Part shown: one piece after another, positions 14,484 through 23,800 of the stretch
Numbering within the stretch: position 1 is the stretch's first letter
Layout of the letters: each line of letters begins with the position of its first letter
Origin: Acidobacteriota bacterium
GTDB lineage: Bacteria > Acidobacteriota > Terriglobia > Bryobacterales > Bryobacteraceae
DNA length: 40,697 nt
Direction: 5' to 3'
Assembly: GCA_017304135.1 (NCBI GenBank)
Contig: JAFLBB010000040.1
Span: 1 to 40,697, forward strand
The notes under the pieces: model-generated
Databases searched by the model: none
Seen by the model: the letters and a program-made list of their open reading frames with translations, nothing else
Told to the model about the DNA's origin: nothing
Program-made: the position numbers and the translations under genes

Positions 14484-17064
14484 GGCGCGCGGTGACGATT
14501 GCGGTCAGCGACAGCGCTCCCGCGAGTGCGGCCCCGATCCACCACCAGGGCACGACGGGCGGCAACGGCGACCAGCCATCCCCGGTCAGCACGAAGGCGC
14601 TCCAGTAGGCGGGGTGGCGTCGCGCGGAGGCTCCGTGCAGGAGGCGCAGTTTGGCTTGGCGCAGCGCCTCGGCCTTGCTCAGTCCGGCGCTGAGCCCGAC
14701 ATAGAATTCCCGCATGAGTTCGGCCGTGGCGGCGTCCTCCACTTTCCATAGCGTGCTAACGGCTGCGCGCGCGCCCGCCAGCAGGAAGGCGTTGGCCAGG
14801 CTCTGCGCGCCCTCGCCCCTGACGACGCTGCCATGCCCGGTTTCGCAGGCCGAGAGCGTGACCAACTGGAGTTGCCGCAGGGGAAGCGAGGCGATCTCAC
14901 CGCGGAACAGATATTCCCAGGACTGGGATGCGGCTCCGGCCAGCAGGAGGCGCGAGCGCTGGGCATCCTCGGAGTCAGAGACGGCGTGCGTGGCGAGGTG
15001 AACCACGGTGTGCTCACTGGCCTGGCGCAGGAGGAACGCCTTGCGAGCGGCGGCTCCGATGGCCACGGTGCTGTTTCCGGGCAACACGGCGGCGATGGCT
15101 CGCGCCTCACGTTCGGCGTTGGGCAGGGGCTTCCAGTTTTGGTCGCCGAGCAGCAAGGAGGAGCCTGAACCGGCGGCCCCGCTGGGGTTGGCCAGCGCGA
15201 GCAGTTGGCGCTGCCAGGGCAGACGCCAGGCGGAGGGAGGGTATGCGGCGAGCAGCAGGGCGGCGGCGGGCAGATAGGTGACGCTGGCGTGGTCGATGAC
15301 AAGCCGCCCGCTGGAGAGGGGCAAGGCGTCGAAGGGGATGGCGCCGATGATGCCATCGGTGACGATGAGCCAGTTGCGGAAGCGTGGATCGCGGATGGGG
15401 AGGTTTGCGGGCAACAACTCCGCCGCGAGGCGGGAGCGCCAGGCGGTGGTGTCGGCCTCGGTTTCGGCGAGTTCGCGGAGGCGCGGGTCGAACTGGCTGT
15501 CGTTGAGGGCGCCGGTGTCGAGGGCGTGGACGCCCCAGTGTGAGCGTGTGATCCAGAAGAGAGCGGCTGAGGCGCCTCCGCGCCAATAGAGAAGCAGGAG
15601 CGAGCCGGGGTCGAGTTTGGCTTGCAACGCGGCCAGCGTGGGCTTGGGTGTGGGAAGCCGGTCCTGCAGAAGCCGTGACCGGGAGCGCTCCATCCAGCGC
15701 AACAGATCATCAGCCTGCGCGGGGGAGCGCACGCCTTGCCGGACGAGCAGACCGATGGCATCGTCGTAGACGCGGCGTTTATCGGACATGAAGTCAGAGC
15801 GCAAGCCGGAATCCTGGAGGTCGACGCGGCTGGCCTCGATCAACCGGGCCGCTTCACTGAGGTGGGCCATGGCGTCGGCGTCCCGCCCCCCGTCGAGGGC
15901 CACCCGTGCCAGGCCGTGGAGGGCTTTCCAGCGTTCTTCTCCGGTTTTCAACTGGCGGCTCAGAGACTCGGCGAGGGCGAACTCGAGCCCCGCCTGTTTG
16001 CGGCGGCCGGTCCGCAAGAGGGTTTCACCCAGGTAGAGGTGGGCCTGCATCTCTTCGCGGCGGCTGCCGGTGCGCACGGCGAGTTCGGCGGTTTGCCGGA
16101 AGCTCTGCTCGGCGAGAGCGGCTTCTTCGACTTCGAATAACTGCACGATGCCGATGTTTTTTGTGAGGCCGAGGAGGGTGTCGGAGTTGGGCTGTTTGGA
16201 CAGGAGCCGTCGAGCTGCCTCATATTGGGCAAGGGCCTTGGGGGGGTCGCCCAGACGCCGGTAGAGGGCGCCGAGGTTGGCCAGGAGTTGAGCCTCCTCC
16301 TCAGGCCGCAGCGCGTGTGAGGAGGAGCGGAGCCGGCGATAAAGCTTGAGCGCCTCCAGGTCGCGCCCGAGACGCTGGTTGAGCATGGCCTGGTTGGCCA
16401 GGGTAAGGCGCAGGGGCCCGGCGGTCCAAGCGGCATGCGGGGTGGCGAGGACGAGCCGTTCGGCGGATTGAAAGCACTGGAACGAGTCGTAATACTGGCC
16501 GAGGTAATACTGGGCTCCACCGAGGTTGTTCCAGGCGTAGGCTTGTGCTTGCGGGTCGCCGTCGGCGAGGGCGAGGTCGCGGACACGAGAGAAGCTGTGG
16601 ACGGCGCCGGCGTAGGAACCGGAGTAGAGCTGAGCCTGGCCGAGGGTATTCCAGGCGCGTCTGGCGGCGGGTCCGGAGGCGGCGCATTCGTGCGTGGCCG
16701 CAACCGCATGCCGTGACGCGGCGGGGTAATCGCCGATGCGCACGGCGTGGGAGGCCACGGCGTTTCTCGCCTCGCAGAGTGCGGAAGCCGGTGGTGAGGT
16801 TCCGGCGAGGTCGAGGAAGCGCTGGTAGAGTTCGGCGGCTTTGGGCGCGTTTCCGGCCGAGGCGAGAGCACGCGCCGCGGCAAGGGAGGCCGCCGCATCC
16901 GGCGCGGCGGACCCGAGCGGCGCCAGGCCCAGCGCGAGCAGGAGGATCCACAAGAACAGCCGCAGCAATGGTTCCAGGGTAGCAAGCAGGACCAGGCGCG
17001 GCCACAGGCGTGCGAGAGCAAGGTAGACAGGCAGTGGCGGATTCCGGGAGCATTGAGCGCGCAC
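14449..17064 (-). CDS. TPR-CHAT protein with membrane anchors
   Basis: About 871 residues. A hydrophobic N-terminal leader (LLRLFLWILLLALGLAPLG) is followed by tetratricopeptide-type helices over roughly residues 55-420, then a CHAT domain, a caspase-related peptidase fold, from about 560 to 830. The expected catalytic pair is present: His in VVHLATHA (about 690) and Cys in LVTLSACETGHG (about 739). The C-terminus has a hydrophobic helix (WWWIGAALAGALSLTAIVTA) and a basic end, so the CHAT domain is probably held at the membrane on the outer side. The GTG start at 17064 is uncertain, and a TTG inside the leader is possible. CHAT proteins are proteases in several known systems; the substrate here is unknown. 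It converges with and overlaps the gene at 13359-14483 by 35 bases. Confidence 0.85.
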   Translation of the reverse strand: MRAQCSRNPPLPVYLALARLWPRLVLLATLEPLLRLFLWILLLALGLAPLGSAAPDAAASLAAARALASAGNAPKAAELYQRFLDLAGTSPPASALCEARNAVASHAVRIGDYPAASRHAVAATHECAASGPAARRAWNTLGQAQLYSGSYAGAVHSFSRVRDLALADGDPQAQAYAWNNLGGAQYYLGQYYDSFQCFQSAERLVLATPHAAWTAGPLRLTLANQAMLNQRLGRDLEALKLYRRLRSSSHALRPEEEAQLLANLGALYRRLGDPPKALAQYEAARRLLSKQPNSDTLLGLTKNIGIVQLFEVEEAALAEQSFRQTAELAVRTGSRREEMQAHLYLGETLLRTGRRKQAGLEFALAESLSRQLKTGEERWKALHGLARVALDGGRDADAMAHLSEAARLIEASRVDLQDSGLRSDFMSDKRRVYDDAIGLLVRQGVRSPAQADDLLRWMERSRSRLLQDRLPTPKPTLAALQAKLDPGSLLLLYWRGGASAALFWITRSHWGVHALDTGALNDSQFDPRLRELAETEADTTAWRSRLAAELLPANLPIRDPRFRNWLIVTDGIIGAIPFDALPLSSGRLVIDHASVTYLPAAALLLAAYPPSAWRLPWQRQLLALANPSGAAGSGSSLLLGDQNWKPLPNAEREARAIAAVLPGNSTVAIGAAARKAFLLRQASEHTVVHLATHAVSDSEDAQRSRLLLAGAASQSWEYLFRGEIASLPLRQLQLVTLSACETGHGSVVRGEGAQSLANAFLLAGARAAVSTLWKVEDAATAELMREFYVGLSAGLSKAEALRQAKLRLLHGASARRHPAYWSAFVLTGDGWSPLPPVVPWWWIGAALAGALSLTAIVTARLSSRRARAKRT

Positions 17065-17166
17065 CGCGGCGTTGAGCGCGGTGGACGGGCGTCAAAAAGA
17101 AAGTGTGCGCGAGCGGAATCCTGGCGGCGGTTTGCGGCTCTCTGTCAGCAGAAGGAGACAGACATT

Positions 17167-17364
17167 ATGTTTGGCAGGAATGAAGGCGGGCTGGACCGCG
17201 CGGTTCGAATTCTGGCAGGGCTGGGCGGACTGGCCCTGACGCAGGTGGGGCCGCAAACGGCCTGGGGTTACATCGGCATCGTGCCGCTCATCACCGGGCT
17301 GGCCGGGACCTGTCCCTTGTATTCTGTTTTCGGATGGAATACTTGCCCGCTGAGGAAGAGCTAG
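17167..17364 (+). CDS. YgaP-like inner membrane protein (DUF2892 type)
   Basis: A 65-residue protein beginning MFGRNEGGLDRAVRILAG with AGGAG about 8 bases upstream of ATG 17167. It has two short hydrophobic stretches and the motif TGLAGTCPLYSVFGWNTCP, with the paired cysteines typical of the DUF2892/YgaP-like membrane family. Such proteins sit in the inner membrane and are often near sulfur-transfer genes; none is next to it here. Its last 31 bases overlap the start of the following sigma gene in another frame, so translation of the two is probably linked. Confidence 0.8.
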   Translation: MFGRNEGGLDRAVRILAGLGGLALTQVGPQTAWGYIGIVPLITGLAGTCPLYSVFGWNTCPLRKS

Positions 17365-18113
17365 ACTTAGGCCGCCGCTTTGCGGCCTACCGTCCGGCGC
17401 TGTTGGCCTACGCCCGCTGTCTGACCAGTTCGGTATCGGATGCGGAGGACCTGGTGCAGGCGACGCTGCTGGCGGCGATCGAACACGCGGGCCAACTTGA
17501 GCGCGCCGATGATGCGCGGCCGTGGCTGTTCACGATCCTGCGCAACCGCTTCCATCGCGGGGCCAGGCAGCGTGAGGTGGCGATCGGCGATGAGGAGTGG
17601 GCGCATCTGGCGGTGGGCGCGGGTTGGGCGGCGAGGTTGCCCGATCCCTTCGCCCACACGGCGTCCGTGGAGCGGATGAAGCAACTGGAAGCCGCGTTTC
17701 TCATCCTGGAGAGCGAAGACCGCGAGATTCTGCTTTTGCGCGACATCGAGGAGATGAGCGGCGAGCAGGCGGCGGAGCTGCTCGGCCTTACGCTCACGGC
17801 CATGAAGAGCCGGCTGCATCGGGCCCGGCTGCGCCTGCTGGCGGCGATAAGGAGAGCCGAGGCGGCGGCTCCGGGCAAGACCCTGGCAATGTCGTGCCTT
17901 GAGGTGGTGCAATGCCTGCCGCACTACGCGGACCAGTCGCTGTCGCCGGAGGGCAGAGCCGCCGTAGAACAACATGTGGCCGTGTGCCAGGCCTGCGCCC
18001 ACTTTGGCCGCCGCTATGCGGAACTCCTCCAGGCATTGCCCATGCTGGGCCGAGGCGGCAGTGGTGGGCGTGGCGGGCGTGGCGGGCGTGGCGGGCGTGG
18101 CGGAAACGGCTGA
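17334..18113 (+). CDS. ECF sigma factor with fused zinc-finger anti-sigma domain
   Basis: 259 residues. Residues 10-190 are an ECF sigma: region 2 (YRPALLAYARCLTSSVSDAE, then DLVQATLLAAI, WLFTILRNRFHR) and region 4 (LILESEDREILLLRDIEEMS, then EQAAELLGLTLTAMKSRLH). A C-terminal zinc-finger-like domain follows (SCLEVVQCLPHYADQSLSPE, then EQHVAVCQACAHF), with the H-x3-C-x2-C arrangement of anti-sigma factors. Sigma and inhibitor are thus in one chain. The chain then ends in a GGRGGRGGRGG tail made by a 9-base repeat. The frame may once have been longer, since the tail is made only by the repeat. The ATG lies within the YgaP-like gene. Regulon unknown. Confidence 0.85.
   Translation: MEYLPAEEELDLGRRFAAYRPALLAYARCLTSSVSDAEDLVQATLLAAIEHAGQLERADDARPWLFTILRNRFHRGARQREVAIGDEEWAHLAVGAGWAARLPDPFAHTASVERMKQLEAAFLILESEDREILLLRDIEEMSGEQAAELLGLTLTAMKSRLHRARLRLLAAIRRAEAAAPGKTLAMSCLEVVQCLPHYADQSLSPEGRAAVEQHVAVCQACAHFGRRYAELLQALPMLGRGGSGGRGGRGGRGGRGGNG
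18064..18103 (+). repeat. 9-bp tandem repeat at the end of the sigma/anti-sigma gene
   Basis: About four copies of GGCGGGCGT encode Gly-Gly-Arg units. The gene stops 8 bases later, so copy-number change would alter only the tail length. Confidence 0.75.
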
Positions 18114-18229
18114 GGCGGAGGGCTTGGCCAGGGCAGGGCTCGACGACGCCGGGCAGCAGGCCGAAGACGCGCCGTGGCAGCCGGAGTGCCTCCGCGTGCA
18201 GGCATGCCGGGCAGCCGGAGTCTGGGGTG

Positions 18230-18765
18230 CGCACACTCGATCGCGGCTCTGGCGGCGCGGCTGTTACCCGCCATCGCCGGCAAGGCCAGCGCTCACACGA
18301 CAACGGCGAGTGAAGAGGCGACGCTGTGCCGGTATGAAGTTACCGTGCGGGGCGATTGGGTGCGGCTGTAGGTCACCGTGCGGGAACGGGATGGCCGGTT
18401 TGCGGGGGAGCTGACCGATCGGCAATTCGAGGTGCGGGATGACGGCGAACCGCGAAAGGTGCGATTATTCAGTCACGAAGAGATTCCCGTCACAGCCGGG
18501 CTGGTGGTGGACCATAACGGCGGTATGCGCAACGAACCTGCCGCGGTGATCGCCGCCGCGCGCAGTGTAGGCGGCCGGCCAGGCCGGAGAACGGGACGTG
18601 TGCCGTCAACTGCAACGAGAAGGTGACGCTGGGACTGCCGCCGGAGATGCGGCCGACGAACCGCCCGGAGGAGGGGGAGGCAACCCTTCCGAGGACTCCG
18701 GTTTCAGGGCAAGCCGCGCGCCACGATGCGGCGGAGGTGGCGCTGGAGCGGCTGCCAGCCGACCC
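18230..18765 (+). pseudogene. VWFA-related protein, decayed
   Basis: Remains of a secreted acidobacterial VWFA-domain protein. A leader-like stretch (AALAARLLPAIAGKASA) is followed by RYEVTVRGDWVRL, an in-frame TAG at 18369-18371, then VTVRERDGRFAGELTDRQFE and LFSHEEIPVTAGLVVDHNGG. The MIDAS motif, normally DxSGSM, reads DHNGGM, so its metal site is damaged. A frameshift near 18560-18600 moves the homology to another frame (NCNEKVTLGLPPEMRPTNRP, then PVSGQAARHDAAEVALERL). The gene is then cut and joined to a GH130 remnant. At least one nonsense change, one frameshift and a 3' deletion are visible, so no product is expected. Confidence 0.75.
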
Positions 18766-18917
18766 AGGACGAGCGTGAGGGCTCTGTTCCCAGCATCGTG
18801 TTTGCGTGCGGAGCGCTCGTTCACGACGGGATTCCCGTGATGCCGTACGGCCGGGCCGGCCATGCCACAGGGTTTGCCACGATTGCGCTGGATGAGCTGT
18901 TGGCTGGGATGAGGTAG
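18750..18917 (+). pseudogene. C-terminal fragment of a GH130-type glycosidase
   Basis: The last ~50 codons of a GH130 (DUF377-type) mannoside phosphorylase/mannosidase-like gene are left: DEREGSVPSIVFACGALVHD, then MPYGRAGHATGFATIALDEL and the stop at 18915-18917. This corresponds to the final propeller blade of the family, in which VPNVVFxCGxL and YGAADxxTGxAT are usual. The rest of the gene is absent; the fragment is fused to VWFA remains. The transglutaminase gene starts 11 bases later. Confidence 0.65.
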
Positions 18918-18927
18918 AGCAGACCAG

Positions 18928-19776
18928 ATGAAGATCTCCGTGACACACACGACGGCATACCGCTACGATTTCCCGGTTTACCTGGAGCCTCACATCTTCC
19001 GGCTGCGTCCGCGGAGCAACGCCGCGCAGCGGCTTCTCCATTTCGATCTTCAGCTCACGCCACTGCCCCTCGGCACGACGGAGTGTTTGGATCAGGACGG
19101 CACGCTGGCGTTGAACGCGTGGTTCAACTCGCCGACGCCGGAGTTGAGCGTCACCAGCCGCTTCACGGTGGAGATGCTGCGGTGGAATCCGTTCGACTAC
19201 ATTCTCACGGGCCAGCCGCTGCAACTGCCGCTGTGGTATCCCGATGCGGTGAGCGCGGCCCTGCAGGCGTATCGCCAGGACTCGCATGTGAGCGAGGAGG
19301 TGAGGAGCTACGCGCAATCGATCGCGGTGGAAGCGCGATTCAACACGCTGTCGTTTCTGACGACGTTGAGCCAGCGGATCTTTGAGCGGTCGCGGCAGCT
19401 GGTTCGCCCGTATGGCGCGCCGTGGATGTCGTTTCAAACACTGCAGTGGCGCGAAGGTTCGTGCCGCGACCTGGCGGTGTTGTTCTGCGACGCATGCCGG
19501 GCGATGGGGGTCGCGGCGCGTTTCGTGAGTGGGTATGAATGCGCGTCGGCGGACGCGCCGGATGCCTCGATGCACGCCTGGGCGGAGGTGTATTTGCAGG
19601 GCATTGGCTGGCGCGGATACGATCCCTCACGCGGGCTGGCCGTTTCCGACGGGCATGTGGCGGTGGCGGCGGGCTTCGACGCGGAGCTGGCCTCGCCGGT
19701 GGCGGGATGGTTTTCCGGCGGGGCCGGCTCACGCATGGAAACCTCGATTGTGATGCAGCTGGACCGTGCGGGGTAA
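18928..19776 (+). CDS. Transglutaminase-like cysteine protease family protein
   Basis: 282 residues with the bacterial transglutaminase-like layout. The N-terminal beta domain begins ISVTHTTAYRYDFPVYLEPH, the usual start of this family, with a following RLRPRSNAAQRLLHFDLQLT. The papain-like core carries the catalytic triad: Cys in REGSCRDLAVLF (about residue 178), His in SMHAWAEVYL (about 217) and Asp in YDPSRGLAV (about 233). All three are present, so the enzyme is probably intact, in contrast to the broken genes on both sides. Homologues act as peptidases or amide-forming enzymes; the substrate is unknown. It lies in a block with remnants of glycan-related genes, often clustered together in other genomes. 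Confidence 0.88.
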   Translation: MKISVTHTTAYRYDFPVYLEPHIFRLRPRSNAAQRLLHFDLQLTPLPLGTTECLDQDGTLALNAWFNSPTPELSVTSRFTVEMLRWNPFDYILTGQPLQLPLWYPDAVSAALQAYRQDSHVSEEVRSYAQSIAVEARFNTLSFLTTLSQRIFERSRQLVRPYGAPWMSFQTLQWREGSCRDLAVLFCDACRAMGVAARFVSGYECASADAPDASMHAWAEVYLQGIGWRGYDPSRGLAVSDGHVAVAAGFDAELASPVAGWFSGGAGSRMETSIVMQLDRAG

Positions 19777-20030
19777 GCGGGCGGCGATGCTGTCGCCGGT
19801 GGCCTGGCGGACGCCGCCGCGCCAGCACGGCGCCTGGGAAACAGTGGCCAGCAACATCACCGAGGGCCTGATGGCAAGGGGCTGGGATGTGAAGCTGTCC
19901 GCCACGCGGGACTCGATGACACGGGCGCGGCCGCATGCGGTGGTGGAGCAGGGGGTAGGAAGAGGATCCCGGCGCCGATGCGAAGGTCGCGAGTGCGGCA
20001 CATCGCCGAAGCATGCTCGCATCCGCGAAC
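19775..20030 (+). pseudogene. N-terminal fragment of a GT4-type glycosyltransferase
   Basis: Begins just at the end of the transglutaminase gene. The segment AAMLSPVAWRTPPRQHGAWE, then TVASNITEGLMARGWDV, matches the N-terminal Rossmann entry of group-1 glycosyltransferases (usually MLAPVAWRTPPRHYGPWE). It continues to TRARPHAVVEQG, after which the frame breaks; scattered remains such as HIAEA are seen in another frame. The rest of the enzyme, including the nucleotide-sugar site, is gone and the remains run into the GH130 remnant. GT4 and GH130 genes are often neighbours, so this looks like an old operon with deletions. Confidence 0.65.
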
Positions 20031-20815
20031 AGGGCGGCCGACCATCGGTTTGGCGCAAAGCAGGAACGGTTTCGAGTTTACGGTGGATCGGGCGCCGTTT
20101 CTCACTCCGGCCGGCGATGGTCCGCGCGCGGCCTACGAGGAGTTCAGCGTGAAAGACCCGCGCGTGAGGCGGTTCGATGACGAGTATCTGATCACTTACA
20201 GCGCCTGCTCGCGCAACGGCATGCGGGTGGCGCCGGCCAGGACGCGCGACTCTGTGAGCGTGGAGCGAGTGTCGCTGATCACACAGGGCGACTACCGCAA
20301 CGTGGTGATCTCTCCGGGGACGTTCGAGGGGCCGAATGCACGGATCGATCGTCCGCACTTGAAGATTGCGCCGTGGTCGATCCGGGTTTCGTACTCGTGG
20401 ACCTGCGCTTCCGGGGAGAGCCGCAACTGGTGATGCGTCCCCTGCCATCTCACGGGGACGAGAGGAAGATCGGGCCGGGAGCGCCGCCGATCCGGACTGA
20501 GCAGGGGTGGCTGAGCATCTACCACGGCGTGCTCCAGACGATGGACGGCAGCGTCTACAGGTTGGGTGTTGCGTTGCATGATTTGCAGAACCCGGCGCGG
20601 ATTCCCGGCGTGGGCGACTCATGGATTCCGCCACCGGAAGACCCGTGGAAGTTGACCGGCTATGTGCGCAATGCCGTGTTCTGCCGTGGCGCGGCGGCGG
20701 AGCCCGAAGGGAGCGTGAAGATCTAGTGGGGCGGCGCCGACACGGTGATGCGAGTGGGCAAGGCAAGGCTGAGCGGTCTGGTTGCGCTCGGCCTGGAGCG
20801 GGGACGGCCGTTTAG
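20031..20815 (+). pseudogene. GH130-type glycosidase, decayed
   Basis: Most of a GH130 enzyme is recognisable: IGLAQSRNGFEFTVDRAPFL, then EEFSVKDPRVRRFDDEYLIT and DYRNVVISPGTFEGPNARID, with the family's typical EDPR-like motif reading KDPR. Near 20400 an indel shifts the frame, and homology continues as LRFRGEPQLVMRPLPSHGDE, then KIGPGAPPIRTEQGWLSIYH, YRLGVALHDLQNPARI. A TAG (at 20724-20726) replaces the Tyr codon expected in KIYWGGADT, after which WGGADTVMRVGKARLSGLVA still follows in frame. One indel and one stop thus inactivate it. The normal enzyme would act on beta-mannosides in glycan metabolism. It is a different subgroup from the fragment at 18750-18917. Confidence 0.8.
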
Positions 20816-20848
20816 GATCGTGGCGAGTGGGGGCCGCGGCGCGCGGCG

Positions 20849-23800
20849 TCAGAACGGCGGGATGCCGAGCACGGCATAGTTCAGCCAGTAGCCGGCAAGG
20901 GTGTGGCCGTAGCCGGCGCCGTCGTTGAGGCCTTGGGCGATGCTGGCCTCGTTGTCTTCATACCAGGATTCGAATTCGTCGAGAACGGTTTCAACATCCT
21001 GTTCGGCTGATGCGATGGCCTGGGCGGCGGCGGCGGCGGTGGTTTCACCGGGGTGCTGCAAGCGGCGGTCGAGGAAGTTGCCGACGAAGGCGAGGTTGGT
21101 GCCGCCGAACGCGCTGAGCCCGGCGATGAGGATGCCGGCCCCTTCGGCGGCCTTATTCTCTTTGATCATCATGCCGTACTGCGTGGCCGAGAGGCCGGTG
21201 GGGTCGACGAACTGCGTGGGCCGGTTGAGGGCGAACTGATAGGGGTGGCGCGAAGCGGGGTGGAAGCTGGAGCCGCGGGCGGGATCTTTCTGGATGAATC
21301 GGCCCATGGCGGGGCGGTAGGCGCGGGCGCGGAAGTGGTAGAGGCCGACGAAATCGATGAGTGTCTCTTTGGCCTGGAAGCTGAAGGGGTTGAAGTTGCT
21401 GCCGCCAAAGGCGACGCCACCGACAGCGGAGGCGTGAATGCGATTGCCCCAGGCGTCGTAGGCCCAGCTTTGGAGCACGCCGCCGGTTTCATCGGTCATG
21501 GCGATGACGGAGCCTTGCTCATCGGTGAGGAAGAAACGGGAGGCGGTGTCGTTGCGGGCGAAGAGAAGCTCATCGGTAGCCAGGCCGAAGGTGTAGCGGT
21601 GCGCGAGGTTGGCGCCGTTGAAGACATGGAGGATGTTCTCACCGTCGTAAACATAGGAGCGGGATGTGTTGGTGTTCACCTGGTCGCGGTGGCCGAGGCC
21701 GTTGTAGCGGAAGCCGGCGAAGGGTGTGGACATGAGGCGGTTGCGTTCGTCGAAGGTGAGGGCGTAGCCGTTGCTTTTGGTCATGTTGCCGGCGGCGTCG
21801 TGGGTAAAGGACTCGGCGGCGAAGGTGAGTTGGCGGTGGTCGTTGCCGAAGGTGGCTCCCGTGTCGAGGCGATTGCCCACGGCGTCGTAGCTCCAGGAGC
21901 CGGATTCGTTGCCCCATGTGGTGCTGACGATGGTTTCCGAGGTGAGGCGGCCGAGGGCGTCGTAGGTCCAATTGATGGAGCCGTCGTTGAGCAGGGCCTG
22001 GGTGCGGCGTCCGGCGGCGTCATAGGAGTAATGCCAGGAGCGGATGACGGTGCTGGCGGGGGTGTACCAGGCGAGGCTGGCGAGGCGTCCGCGGGGGTCC
22101 CAGGTGTAGGCGGCGCGGACGCCGTTGCTGAAGAGGAGGCCGGAGCGGCGGGCGCTGGAGTCGTAGGAGTATTCGGCCCAATTGGCGCCGGTGGTGATGC
22201 GGGAGATCTGGCCGCTGGCATCGTAGAGGTAAGTGGTGATGGAGCCGTCGGGGGCGGTCATGGAGGCGCGGCGGCCGAGGGAATCGTACGTGTAGGAGAC
22301 GGTGTGGCCGAAGCGGTCAGTGACGGAGGTGAGGCGGCTGGCGGCGTTGTGCGCGAAGGTCATCGTGCCGGGGTTGACGCCGGTGGAGACGATCGAGGTG
22401 ACGCGGCCGCGGGTGTCGTAGGTGAAGGTCTCGGAGCGGCTGGCGGTGGATTCGGTGAGCTTGCGGCCGTAGGCGTCGTAGGTGAACTGCACCACGCCGA
22501 GGCCGGTGTTGGAAGAAGCGAGGTTGCCATCGGGGGTATAGGTTTCGGTGTGCACGTCGCCGGCGGGGCTGGTGCGGGAGGTGCGGAGGCCGTTGCGGTC
22601 GTAGGTGTAGCTGGTGGTGCGGTTGAGGGCGTCGACCATGGCCGTGATGGAGCCGAGGCCGTTGCGCGTGTAACGGGTGAGGCCGCTGAGAGGATCGGTG
22701 ACTTGCGAGAGTTCACCGCTGCAGGAGTAGGCGAACTGGAAGCTCTGGCCGAGGGCGTTGCCGGTGGCGGCGGGAAGGCCGAACTCGTTCCAGGATTGGG
22801 TGCGGAAGAGCGAGCCGGCGATGGTGACCGGGCCGGGCAGGCCGTAGCCGTCCCAGGAGCGGTCAAAGCGTTCTCCCGCGCCGTTGTAGGCGGTGACGAT
22901 GTTGCCGGTGGAGTCGTGGACGAAGTTGCGGATGCGGCCGGCGCCGTCGGTGATGCGGAAGAGGTTGCCGGCGGCGTTGTAGGAATACTGGAAGATGCCG
23001 CGCTCACCGGACTCGCTGAGCAGGCGGCCCTGGGCGTCGTAGGTGAAGAGCTGCTCTTCCACCTGCGTGCTGGCGGCGTTGAAGATGCGGGTGTGGGTGA
23101 GGTTGCCGAGGGGGTTGTAAGTGAAGGTCTGGTAGTCGCCGTTGGGGCGCGTGATGCGGGCGAGGAGGTTCTCCGGCGTCCACTGGTAGGAAGTGATGAG
23201 GAAGGGGCCGCCGTTGGGGCCGTCTTCTTCGGTCAGGGGGTTGCCATTGGCGTCGAAGGTGCGGGCGATGCGGCGGCCGCTGGGCATGATGGTGAGGTTG
23301 CGGCGGCCGTTGGCGTCGTAGGCGTATTGGCGGAGGTGGCCTTCACCATCCTGGAAGCTGAGGACATTGCCGGCGGCGTCGTAGGTTTCGATGGTGGTGA
23401 TGGGGCCGGGGAGGAGTTTGATGACACGGCGGCCGGGCAGGTCGTAGGTGTACTCGGTGCGCAGGCCGGCGCTGTCGATGCGGGCGGTGAGGCGGCCGGC
23501 GGCGTCGAACTCCTGGCGCACGGCTTCGCAGCCGCCGGGGCCGACGATGCGCGAAATGCGATGCGAGGAGGCGGCGTATTCGAAGAGCGTGACCTTGTTG
23601 GCCGGATCGGTGTGTTGGATGAGGCGGCCGAGGGAGTCGTAGGAGTAGAGGTGGCGGTAGCCGCGGGCGTCGGTGATCTGGGTGATGCGGGCCGAGCCGT
23701 CGCGCTGGATCTGAACGTTGCGGCCATCCGAGGAGGTGATGCCGGTGGGGGTGATCTGCATCCAGTTGCCGGCGCGGTCTTCGATGCGGGTGATGACGGC

